Of a stretch of 6,236 nucleotides of DNA, positions 1-5,705 are shown in pieces; positions within the stretch are counted from its first letter, which is position 1; each line of letters starts with the position of its first letter. A program made the position numbers and the translations under genes. The stretch is from an uncultured Bacilli bacterium (GTDB lineage Bacteria > Bacillota_I > Bacilli_A > RF39 > UBA660): assembly GCA_947627145.1 (NCBI GenBank), contig CANQUW010000061.1:1-6236 (forward strand). The letters are read 5' to 3'. The notes beneath the pieces were generated by a model. It searched no databases. It was not told where the DNA came from and saw only the letters and a list, made by a program, of their open reading frames with translations.

Positions 1-312
1 TGTTTCACTTCCAAATACTAAGGTATCTACTTTTAAGTTTTCTAATATTTGTATAGAACCATGTGAGAAGAAATCTGCACTTTGAGTTGCAAAGATAAAT
101 GGAAGTTCTATAACAATATCTATTCCTTCAGCTAATGCTATTTTTGTTTTAGTAAATTTATCTAATATGGATGGTGTACCCCTTTGTGTGAAGTTTCCAC
201 CTAGAACTAATACTGTAATAGAGTCGGGGTACATTTCTTTTATTTTTTTAAAATGATATAAATGTCCATTGTGAAATGGATTATATTCTGCGATTATTCC
301 AACTGTATTCAT
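1..312 (-). CDS. tmcAL: tRNA(Met) cytidine acetate ligase TmcAL, N-terminal part (3' end beyond the left edge)
   Basis: The visible 104 residues start MNTVGIIAEYNPFHNGH. EYNPFHNGH is the nucleotidyltransferase-type ATP-binding signature (HxGH, here H14-N-G-H17) of the TmcAL/YlbM family. Further family hallmarks follow: a GGNFTQRGTPSI stretch near residues 38-49, IELPF near residue 71, and FGSE at the cut edge. TmcAL activates acetate with ATP and makes N4-acetylcytidine at the wobble base C34 of elongator tRNA-Met in the cytoplasm. The whole protein is usually about 400 aa, so roughly three quarters is missing because the window ends, not because the gene is broken. An AAGGGAG ribosome site (320-326) lies 7 nt before the ATG, and a promoter sits at 342-370. 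The gene is divergent from the operon on its right. Identification rests on motif recognition and is firm. Confidence 0.95.
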   Translation of the reverse strand, partial: MNTVGIIAEYNPFHNGHLYHFKKIKEMYPDSITVLVLGGNFTQRGTPSILDKFTKTKIALAEGIDIVIELPFIFATQSADFFSHGSIQILENLKVDTLVFGSET

Positions 313-341
313 AACTAATCTCCCTTTCGTTCTTGTTTAAG

Positions 342-370
342 ATTTTATCATAAAAGTTGGATTTTGTTAA
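342..370 (-). promoter_or_regulatory. Promoter of tmcAL, extended -10 type
   Basis: Read on the minus strand, a -35 box TTAACA (365-370) and a -10 box TAAAAT (342-347) are separated by exactly 17 bp. A TGA triplet directly precedes the -10 box, giving an extended -10 (TGn). Each hexamer matches the sigma-A consensus at 5 of 6 positions. Transcription would begin near 335, leaving a leader of about 23 nt that contains the AAGGGAG ribosome site. Nothing suggests a riboswitch or attenuator. Confidence 0.7.
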
Positions 371-383
371 GGAAAATATAAAC

Positions 384-398
384 TATTATTTAATAATA
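384..398. repeat. Short AT-only inverted repeat between divergent promoters
   Basis: TATTATT (384-390) and AATAATA (392-398) are perfect inverted complements around one central T. The site lies between the -35 boxes of the two divergent promoters (365-370 minus, 458-463 plus), where an operator could act on both. It contains only A and T, and such palindromes arise often by chance in DNA this AT-rich, so a function is only a possibility. The rest of 371-457 is featureless AT-rich sequence. Confidence 0.2.
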
Positions 399-457
399 AA
401 ATTATGGTGGTTTTTAATATATTTAAATTATTTTTATTTATTTGTCTTAATTTGTAA

Positions 458-486
458 TTGAATAGATAGTTTATTTTTAGTATAAT
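458..486 (+). promoter_or_regulatory. Promoter of the metallopeptidase-rimM-trmD operon
   Basis: A -35 box TTGAAT (458-463) and a perfect -10 box TATAAT (481-486) are separated by 17 bp, a near-consensus sigma-A type promoter. The predicted start of transcription is near 493. An ATG at 485 lies inside the -10 box and so cannot be on this transcript, which decides the start of the first gene. The leader would be only about 10 nt, containing little more than the GGTGG ribosome site at 493-497. No other convincing promoter was seen before position 3547, so this one probably drives all five genes. Confidence 0.75.
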
Positions 487-502
487 GAAATTGGTGGTTT
501 AT

Positions 503-1141
503 ATGAAATTTAGTTATAAAGAAGAGAGTATTGATGTCATCGTTTCAAAAAAAAGAACTACTAAACATACTTATATTAGAGTTAAAAGTGATGGTAAGAT
601 TTATGTTTCTACTAATATTTTTACAACAGATAAGTATATTAAAAAATTACTGAATGATTCTAAAAAATCTATTTATAGAATGATTGAGAGTGAGAGACGT
701 AAGAAAAAAAATAATGAAGGTTTTAATTATTTGGGTCATAGATATGATATAGTTTATGTTGATTATGTGAATTTATCTTTAGGAGAAGATAAAGTATTTA
801 TAAATAAAGATTATGATATTTATAAATGGTATAAGAAAGAAGCTAAGAAGATATTTAGAGAAAGACTTGATTACTTACATTCTACTTTTTCAAGAAAGAT
901 ACCAAAAGTAGATTTGCGTATTCGTAAGATGAGTACTCGTTGGGGTGTTTGTAATACTAAAAGTCATGTTATTACTCTTAATTTAGAACTTATTAAAAGA
1001 GATATTAAGTATTTAGATTATGTTATAGTACATGAACTTTCTCATTTGATTTATCCTAATCATTCTAAAGATTTTTGGGATTTGGTTTCTGAAAATTATA
1101 AAGATTATAAAAAAATAAAAAGAGAAATGAGAGATTTTTAG
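503..1141 (+). CDS. YgjP-like (DUF45/WLM) zinc metallopeptidase
   Basis: This 212-aa protein carries the YgjP-like metallopeptidase fold in its C-terminal half. The signature KMSTRWGVCN is at residues 142-151. The zinc motif HELSH is at 177-181 (ligands H177 and H181, catalytic E178), with NHS and third ligand H187 shortly after. The N-terminal part is lysine-rich and carries no signal peptide or membrane segment, so it is probably cytoplasmic. The family is widespread and annotated as M48-type or YgjP-like peptidase; its substrates are mostly unknown. An in-frame ATG at 485 would add six residues but lies inside the -10 box. The ATG at 503 has GGTGG five nt upstream and is preferred. It is the first gene of the operon, with 10 nt to the methyltransferase gene. 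A link with ribosome or RNA maturation is inferred only from its neighbours. Confidence 0.88.
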   Translation: MKFSYKEESIDVIVSKKRTTKHTYIRVKSDGKIYVSTNIFTTDKYIKKLLNDSKKSIYRMIESERRKKKNNEGFNYLGHRYDIVYVDYVNLSLGEDKVFINKDYDIYKWYKKEAKKIFRERLDYLHSTFSRKIPKVDLRIRKMSTRWGVCNTKSHVITLNLELIKRDIKYLDYVIVHELSHLIYPNHSKDFWDLVSENYKDYKKIKREMRDF

Positions 1142-1151
1142 GAGGAGTTTT

Positions 1152-1895
1152 ATGGTTATTACTAGTGCAGAAAATGAACGTGTAAAGAAATATGTTAAGT
1201 TGAAACAAAAAAAGTATAGAGAAGAATATGGTGAGTTTATAGTTGAAGGTTATCATTTAGTAATAGAGGCTTATAAACGTGGTATTTTAAAAGAGATGAT
1301 TATAGAAGAAGATGAGGCTTTACCAATTGAAGCTCATGCTGTATATGTTAGTTATGATATTATAAAAAAGATTAGTGACTTGGAATGTCCTCCTAAAGTA
1401 TTGGGTCTTTGTAGTAAGGTTTCATATAATAATGATTTAGGAAATAAAATACTTCTTTTAGATGGACTTCAAGATCCAGGAAATATTGGTACAATTATTA
1501 GAAGTGCAGTTGCTTTTGGGGTAGATACTATTGTTTTTGGTAAAAATACAGTAGATCTTTATAATCCTAAAGTAGTACGTGCAACTCAAGGTATGATGTT
1601 TCATATAAATATTATTTTTGATTCTTTAGAAGAAGTTATTTCACGTATTAAGATTTCTGGTATTCCTGTTTATGGTACTAAAGTTACACATGGGGAAGAT
1701 GTTCGTAAGTTACCTAGTAAAGATAAAAAATGTTATGCTTTAGTTGTTGGTAATGAAGGAAATGGTGTACGAGACGAGGTAAGTGATATGTGTGATAGTA
1801 ATTTATATATAAATATGAGTGATAAAGTAGAAAGTTTAAACGTTTCAGTTGCGACATCTATTTTACTTTATGAGTTAGGAGAAAATAATGAGTAG
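1152..1895 (+). CDS. TrmH/SpoU-family RNA 2'-O-ribose methyltransferase
   Basis: This 247-aa protein has the two-domain layout of the SpoU/TrmH family. An N-terminal RNA-substrate-binding domain spans about residues 4-90 (EFIVEGYHLV at 28-37, then CPPKVLGL at 79-86). A C-terminal SPOUT domain with a trefoil knot starts near residue 100. All three family motifs are intact: motif 1 DGLQDPGNIGTIIRSA (104-119, with N111 and R117), motif 2 VGNEGNGV (199-206, with E202), and motif 3 SLNVSVATSILLYE (228-241, with N230). The enzyme transfers methyl from S-adenosylmethionine to a ribose 2'-OH in rRNA or tRNA. The sequence resembles the YsgA/RlmB-like branch, but the target nucleotide cannot be told from here. 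GGAGGAG (1141-1147) sits 4 nt before the ATG and begins at the last base of the preceding stop codon. The 3' end overlaps rimM by 8 nt, which suggests translational coupling. Confidence 0.92.
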   Translation: MVITSAENERVKKYVKLKQKKYREEYGEFIVEGYHLVIEAYKRGILKEMIIEEDEALPIEAHAVYVSYDIIKKISDLECPPKVLGLCSKVSYNNDLGNKILLLDGLQDPGNIGTIIRSAVAFGVDTIVFGKNTVDLYNPKVVRATQGMMFHINIIFDSLEEVISRIKISGIPVYGTKVTHGEDVRKLPSKDKKCYALVVGNEGNGVRDEVSDMCDSNLYINMSDKVESLNVSVATSILLYELGENNE

Positions 1896-2373
1896 AGTTT
1901 TTGTAGGACGTATTACTTCTTTTCATGGAGTAAAAGGAGAAGTTAGAATAAAATCACAGTTTTTGTATCCAAAAAAAGCTTTTTTAGTAGATAGTTTCTT
2001 GATAATTGATGAAAAAAGATATAAAATAGTAAGTTATCGAGTGCATAAAGATTATCATATGATTAAGTTTTTAGGTTTGGATACTTTAGATGATGTTTTA
2101 TTTCTAAAAAATAAGGACGTATATAAAGAAAAAAGTGAACTTAATCTTCTTGATGATGAGATACTTGATGAAGATTTAGTTACTTATAAAGTTGTTACTA
2201 CTACAGGAGATGAGGGGTCAATTCTTGAAGTGTTTTACGCGAGTAAAAGTAATAAAATATTGAGGGTTTTAATTGGTGATAGAGAGATTTTAATACCTTT
2301 TAATTCTCCTTATATTAAGAAAATAGACTCTAAAAAAAGTTTAGTTTTAGTCGAAGTAATAGAGGGGATGTAG
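1888..2373 (+). CDS. rimM: Ribosome maturation factor RimM
   Basis: RimM binds ribosomal protein S19 and helps the 30S head assemble and 16S rRNA mature. The 161-aa product has the N-terminal beta-barrel domain, with the diagnostic VGRITSFHGVKGEVRIKSQF at residues 6-25. A C-terminal PRC-barrel follows from about residue 88 and ends in ILIPFNSPYIKKID (134-147) and VEVIEGM, the usual RimM tail. Its length is close to the family's usual 165-175 aa. The start overlaps the methyltransferase gene by 8 nt. AGGAG (1877-1881) lies 6 nt upstream of the ATG, inside the preceding coding region. Only 1 nt separates it from trmD, the classic rimM-trmD pairing. In Bacillus the genes before rimM are rpsP and a KH-domain gene; here they are replaced. 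Confidence 0.96.
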   Translation: MSRVFVGRITSFHGVKGEVRIKSQFLYPKKAFLVDSFLIIDEKRYKIVSYRVHKDYHMIKFLGLDTLDDVLFLKNKDVYKEKSELNLLDDEILDEDLVTYKVVTTTGDEGSILEVFYASKSNKILRVLIGDREILIPFNSPYIKKIDSKKSLVLVEVIEGM

Positions 2374-2374
2374 A

Positions 2375-3040
2375 ATGAAGATTGATATACTTACTTTGTT
2401 TCCAGATATGTTTTCAAATGTTTTTTCTGAATCTATTATAAAACGTGCGGTAGATTTGAAAAAAGTTGATATAAACATTCATAATTTTCGTGATTATACA
2501 AATGATATTCATGGTAAGGTTGATGATACACCATTTGGTGGAGGTGCCGGTATGGTACTTTCTATACAACCAATATATGATGCAGTTATGGATTTAAAAG
2601 ATGATGATTCTTATGTTATACTTATGACACCTAGTGGTAAGGTTTTTAAACAGAAAACTGCACGTGATTTGAGTTTAAAAAAACATTTAATAATTATTTG
2701 TGGTCATTATGAGGGATTTGATGATAGAATAAGAAATATAGTTGATTTAGAGCTCAGTATAGGTGACTATGTTTTAACTGGTGGAGAAGTTCCAAGTATG
2801 GTTTTAGTGGATTCGATTGTAAGACTTATACCTGGAGTAATTACAGAAGCTTCTTTAGATTCAGAATCATTTGATGATGAACTTTTAGATTATCCAGTAT
2901 ATACAAAACCACGTGAATTTAAAGGAATGAAAGTACCAGATGTATTACTTAGTGGTAACCATAAAAAAATTGATGAATATAGAAGGGAAGAGAGAATAAA
3001 AAGGACAAAAGAAAATAGACCGGATTTATTAGAAAAGTAG
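2375..3040 (+). CDS. trmD: tRNA (guanine-37-N1)-methyltransferase TrmD
   Basis: TrmD uses S-adenosylmethionine to make m1G37 next to the anticodon of tRNAs reading CUN, CCN and CGG, preventing +1 frameshifts. The 221-aa product starts MKIDILTLFPDMF and holds the family signatures DDTPFGGGAGM (50-60), the knot segments GHYEGFDDR (110-118) and IGDYVLTGGE (129-138), LDYPVYTKP (171-179) and LSGNH (192-196). It is somewhat shorter than the usual 240 or so residues because the C-terminal domain ends early, at RPDLLEK. In the interdomain loop, where E. coli and Haemophilus enzymes have EDSF with the catalytic Asp169, this protein reads SESF (163-166). The acidic residue there is therefore Glu164 by my alignment. 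AGAGGGG (2361-2367) lies 7 nt before the ATG. It is co-transcribed with rimM upstream and the 157-aa gene downstream. Confidence 0.97.
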   Translation: MKIDILTLFPDMFSNVFSESIIKRAVDLKKVDINIHNFRDYTNDIHGKVDDTPFGGGAGMVLSIQPIYDAVMDLKDDDSYVILMTPSGKVFKQKTARDLSLKKHLIIICGHYEGFDDRIRNIVDLELSIGDYVLTGGEVPSMVLVDSIVRLIPGVITEASLDSESFDDELLDYPVYTKPREFKGMKVPDVLLSGNHKKIDEYRREERIKRTKENRPDLLEK

Positions 3041-3050
3041 GTGAAAACTT

Positions 3051-3524
3051 ATGTCGAAAAAGACTTATAAAGTAGTAAGACCAAGTAGTAAAAAGCAAAG
3101 AAAATTGAATGGTAAGATTAATATTGTTGATGGTTATATGCTTAAGTCAAGAAGTAATAGTTTTACTGTGTTAAAAACTTCTGTTTGTAATATTAGAGTT
3201 ATTAATCGTGAATTTATACATAATCTTGTTAAGAAAAAGGTTGATATAAGGTTTGAAAATCTTATGGAAAAACTTGTTTTACTCCTTATAAGTGATGATG
3301 ATACGGGAGAAAGTGCGCGTCTTATTCTAGATAGAATAGAAAGATTTAGACAGGAAATAAAAAATAAATATAAGATGTATCTTGCAAAGAAAGAATTGGA
3401 TGAGATGGCAAAGCAACTTGTTCACTTGCAAAAAGAAGCTAAAATGAAAATGATTTTGATTGCTAATAGGCAAGTTTTTGATATGCCAGATAAGCAAGTT
3501 CAATCTCCGCATAGAAGTAGATAA
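3051..3524 (+). CDS. Conserved-looking protein of unknown function, 157 aa, basic and helical
   Basis: I do not recognise a named family. The first 20 residues are strongly basic (MSKKTYKVVRPSSKKQRKLN), followed by a probable beta-rich segment (22-55) with alternating hydrophobic residues. From about residue 58 on the sequence looks helical, with a TGESARLILDRIERFRQEI stretch (84-102) and charged, heptad-like sequence to about residue 140. The tail ends SPHRSR. There is no signal peptide or membrane segment. The basic ends make nucleic-acid binding conceivable, but that is inference. From memory, GESAR-type proteins with an Arg-rich tail occur as hypothetical proteins in related uncultured Bacilli; this is unverified. 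AGGTGA (3039-3044) overlaps the trmD stop and lies 6 nt before the ATG. It is the last gene of the operon, and the terminator stem begins in its stop codon. Confidence 0.8.
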   Translation: MSKKTYKVVRPSSKKQRKLNGKINIVDGYMLKSRSNSFTVLKTSVCNIRVINREFIHNLVKKKVDIRFENLMEKLVLLLISDDDTGESARLILDRIERFRQEIKNKYKMYLAKKELDEMAKQLVHLQKEAKMKMILIANRQVFDMPDKQVQSPHRSR

Positions 3525-3549
3525 GTCTTATAATTAGACTTTTTTCTTT
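3523..3549 (+). terminator. Weak intrinsic terminator at the end of the trmD operon
   Basis: A perfect 6-bp stem, AAGTCT (3523-3528) with AGACTT (3536-3541), encloses a 7-nt loop and runs into a T-tract (3540-3545, then C and three more T). The first two stem bases are the last two bases of the TAA stop codon of the 157-aa gene. Only two G-C pairs support the stem, so termination is likely partial. The -35 box of the next promoter starts within the T-tract. Confidence 0.6.
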
Positions 3550-3575
3550 ACAAAAAGTAAAAAATATGGTATAAT
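3547..3575 (+). promoter_or_regulatory. Promoter of the 662-aa unknown gene, extended -10 type
   Basis: A -35 box TTTACA (3547-3552, 5 of 6 consensus) is followed after 17 bp by a perfect -10 box TATAAT (3570-3575). TGG directly precedes it, giving an extended -10 (TGn). The predicted transcription start is near 3582. An in-frame ATG at 3577 therefore lies upstream of the transcript start, and the gene must start at 3607. The leader would be about 25 nt. This is one of the strongest promoters by consensus in the window, so the downstream gene is probably expressed on its own. Confidence 0.75.
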
Positions 3576-3594
3576 TATGCCAGCTTTTATAAAT

Positions 3595-3602
3595 GGGGTG
3601 AG
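3595..3602 (+). promoter_or_regulatory. Ribosome binding site that fixes the start of the 662-aa gene
   Basis: GGGGTGAG lies 4 nt upstream of the ATG at 3607 and 10 nt upstream of a second in-frame ATG at 3613. It lies downstream of the ATG at 3577, which has no such site and falls before the predicted transcription start. This supports 3607 as the start codon. Confidence 0.7.
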
Positions 3603-3606
3603 TGTT

Positions 3607-5595
3607 ATGTTAATGGAAAATTTAGAAGATAAATATCCTGAAATTATTTCTTATTTAAATAGTTCTTTTACTTCTCCTGAATTAAGAGAAACTTTATGTA
3701 GTCTAAAAGAAAATGAATATGATTTTGTAGAAGACAAAATTAAAAATGGAGAAGGTTATTATATTGATGAACTTTTTAAAAAGTCATATAGAGATTTTTA
3801 TGGTAGTGAACTTATTATGTCTAACTTTTCAGAACTTTCTGCTACTAGTTTGGAAGAGGGATTAACTGATAGTAGAGTAGGAGAAGTTGTTAAGTTTTTA
3901 TTAGAAAATAATATATCTTTAAAACAACATGCTTTTAAATTTACTAGTTCTTCTAAAGTAGATAGAGAATTCCTAGAAAAGATCAAACCTCTTTTTGAAA
4001 ATTTTTATATAAAAAGATTTATTACACAAAGGTTTAGTGTAAAAAGTGATATTGATAGAAAATTTTTAGAAAATGCTGTTGATACTAATTCTTATGAAAA
4101 TACTATTTTAAAAACTATTGTTTATAAGTATAATGAATTTGAACAAGGAAAATGTAATTGTTTATTAGAAATAGAAAATAAAGAAAATTTATATAAGTTT
4201 GTAAAATTAATGCCAGATGAATATTTTAACAATGAAAGTAAGATAAATAGGCTTTTAAAGATGTATAATAGATGTGAAGATATTATTGATAGTATTGATG
4301 TTAATGATGTTGATGATGAAAAATTAAAACAATGTTTTAAATGTTATGTTTTAGATATTAATAGAGATAAATTTCCTATTAAAAATAAAGAAGATTTACT
4401 TAATATTTATAATATTAGAAATGAATATTATTTGAATGAAATTAATAATACTGAAAATATTGGTAAAATAAAGAGTTATATTTCACAAAATTATTTTGGT
4501 ATGCGTTTTAAGAAATTTTGTAATAAAGTTAGTGAAGTACAAAAAATAACAATGAATATGAAAACAACTGATGAATTTTCTATGGATGAGTATATTACAT
4601 TTTGTTCTGTTGCTGAATTAATGTATTGTAATAAAAAAGAAATTTTATTGAAATATTATGATAAGCTTAGATATTTTTGGAGTGATAATGTATATACTTA
4701 TTTTGATAGAATAGATGAAAAGATTAAAGGTATTTATCAAAAAAATTTGGTAGATGGTCTTACAAAATTACCTAAAGGTTTTCAGGTTATTAATTATGAA
4801 GGAGAAGATTTTGAATTTTTAGTTCATAAAGTAATTGGTATTGAGAATCAAAAATATGCTGAAAAAATTATTTTAAATCCTGAAACTTGGAAAGATAATA
4901 CTAGGGAATTTATAGATGTTAGTTATATTGATGAGAATCACTTCGGAATGGTTTATGGTTATGGTCTTACTTTTATTTTTAATGATGTTAAACCAGAAGA
5001 GGTTGTTGCAATGGGAATAACTGATATATATACAAATTATAATAATATTTGTGGCGGTGTTAAAAATTTAAAAGAAGAATGGATGCTTAAAGATGAGTTG
5101 AAGAAAAGAAGATTAGAAAAGTTTGATAACCACGTTATTAAGAAAGAAGATGGAAGAGGAGCTGGGGCATTTATACCTAGTGGAATATTATGTTTTGATG
5201 AAATACGTGAAAGAGATATGAATGCTGCGAAGATATTTGATGTTCCTATTGTTCTTATCGATAAAGAAAAATATTTAGACAAGATTAATGCTAAAGTTTT
5301 AGAAGCATTTGATAAAAGACAATATTCTGAGTATTATACTAGAAAAGTACAAATGCTTATGAGTGCTTATGGAAATAAAAAGCTTCTTAAAAAGTATTTT
5401 TCTACTAAAGTTTTAGAACAAGAAGTTAAAGATTATGTTAATGATATTGATGTATCTAGTATTAGTGATTTAAAAATGTTATCTACTATGTTTAAAGTTA
5501 ATAAAGTAATAGCTAGAACTTTAGCATCTTATGGTGATATTGATTATTTTGAAAAAGATATGACTAGTGCTGTGAAAAAGATTTCTAAAAAATAG
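3607..5595 (+). CDS. Large protein of unknown function (662 aa) inserted between trmD and rplS
   Basis: I cannot assign a function. The protein has no signal peptide or membrane segment and is rich in Asp, Glu, Lys, Asn and Tyr, so it is probably soluble. The N-terminal part (about 1-380) looks mostly helical. It contains a degenerate 31-residue repeat: residues 111-126 and 142-157 align without gaps, sharing the pattern [KR]F...D[KR].FLE. A distinct C-terminal domain spans about 385-560. It holds GEDFEFLVHKV (399-409), NPETW (424-428), IDVSYIDENHFGMVYGYG (436-453), FIPSGILCFDEI (522-533), and AAKIFDVPIVLIDKEKY (540-556). From memory, similar LVH...W...S.S.I...PIVVI arrangements occur in uncharacterised gut-Firmicutes proteins; this is unverified. 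An extension to the ATG at 3577 is excluded by the promoter. It has its own promoter, no co-transcribed partner, and TAG as stop. Codon use is very AT-rich, with Arg almost always AGA. Confidence 0.85.
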   Translation: MLMENLEDKYPEIISYLNSSFTSPELRETLCSLKENEYDFVEDKIKNGEGYYIDELFKKSYRDFYGSELIMSNFSELSATSLEEGLTDSRVGEVVKFLLENNISLKQHAFKFTSSSKVDREFLEKIKPLFENFYIKRFITQRFSVKSDIDRKFLENAVDTNSYENTILKTIVYKYNEFEQGKCNCLLEIENKENLYKFVKLMPDEYFNNESKINRLLKMYNRCEDIIDSIDVNDVDDEKLKQCFKCYVLDINRDKFPIKNKEDLLNIYNIRNEYYLNEINNTENIGKIKSYISQNYFGMRFKKFCNKVSEVQKITMNMKTTDEFSMDEYITFCSVAELMYCNKKEILLKYYDKLRYFWSDNVYTYFDRIDEKIKGIYQKNLVDGLTKLPKGFQVINYEGEDFEFLVHKVIGIENQKYAEKIILNPETWKDNTREFIDVSYIDENHFGMVYGYGLTFIFNDVKPEEVVAMGITDIYTNYNNICGGVKNLKEEWMLKDELKKRRLEKFDNHVIKKEDGRGAGAFIPSGILCFDEIRERDMNAAKIFDVPIVLIDKEKYLDKINAKVLEAFDKRQYSEYYTRKVQMLMSAYGNKKLLKKYFSTKVLEQEVKDYVNDIDVSSISDLKMLSTMFKVNKVIARTLASYGDIDYFEKDMTSAVKKISKK

Positions 5596-5617
5596 TTTGC
5601 TAAAATAAAAAAACTAT
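5592..5617 (+). repeat. Inverted repeat at the stop codon of the 662-aa gene (possible weak terminator)
   Basis: ATAGTTT (5592-5598) and AAACTAT (5611-5617) form a perfect 7-bp stem around a 12-nt A-rich loop. The TAG stop codon is inside the left arm. There is no uninterrupted T-tract after the right arm (GATATAATTTT follows), so this is a poor intrinsic terminator. The repeat also covers the -35 box and spacer of the rplS promoter and could equally be an operator or chance. Confidence 0.35.
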
Positions 5618-5625
5618 GATATAAT
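5597..5625 (+). promoter_or_regulatory. Promoter of rplS, extended -10 type
   Basis: A -35 box TTGCTA (5597-5602, 4 of 6 consensus) lies 17 bp before a perfect TATAAT (5620-5625), with TGA directly before it as an extended -10 element. Transcription would begin near 5632, giving a leader of about 74 nt, much longer than the others in this window. The -35 box begins 2 nt after the stop codon of the 662-aa gene. Confidence 0.7.
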
Positions 5626-5631
5626 TTTAGT

Positions 5632-5705
5632 CGTCAAGCAAAAATGATCCGCTTTGTTATATACTTATGATCATTGGTTAAATATAAATAGAGAGGAGAG
5701 TACTT
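5632..5705 (+). promoter_or_regulatory. Structured rplS 5' leader, candidate L19 autoregulatory element
   Basis: The leader holds a perfect 7-bp stem, AATGATC (5643-5649) with GATCATT (5669-5675), around a 19-nt loop. GCTT (5651-5654) in that loop is complementary to AAGC (5636-5639) upstream of the stem, so an H-type pseudoknot is possible. An unpaired A/T-rich stretch and the strong GAGGAG ribosome site follow. L19 leaders that bind the protein and repress their own mRNA are described for low-GC Gram-positive bacteria (the Rfam L19_leader family). Position and size fit, but I have not matched the consensus. Confidence 0.45.

Noticed and set aside
165..190. AGG reassigned to another amino acid, as reported for some uncultured Bacilli
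   Set aside because: AGG encodes the conserved Arg of the TmcAL QRG motif and an Arg in the YRRE segment of TrmD, so it reads as arginine here. CGG is simply not seen in frame.
384..398. AT palindrome as a definite operator for the divergent genes
   Set aside because: It consists only of A and T in very AT-rich DNA, and no neighbouring regulator gene or second copy was seen, so it is listed only as a low-confidence repeat.
1065..1256. Minus-strand open frame across the metallopeptidase/methyltransferase junction
   Set aside because: It is an antisense shadow rich in Phe and Leu with no promoter or ribosome site. The same applies to minus-strand frames at 3327-3512, 3798-3986 and 5037-5282.
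3529..3534. TATAAT in the loop of the terminator at 3523-3541 as a promoter
   Set aside because: No acceptable -35 box lies 16-18 bp upstream, and a much better promoter follows at 3547-3575.
503..5595. Mollicutes-type code with UGA as tryptophan
   Set aside because: No in-frame TGA occurs in any gene, and all six tryptophans, including the conserved one in the TRWGVC motif of the metallopeptidase, are TGG.
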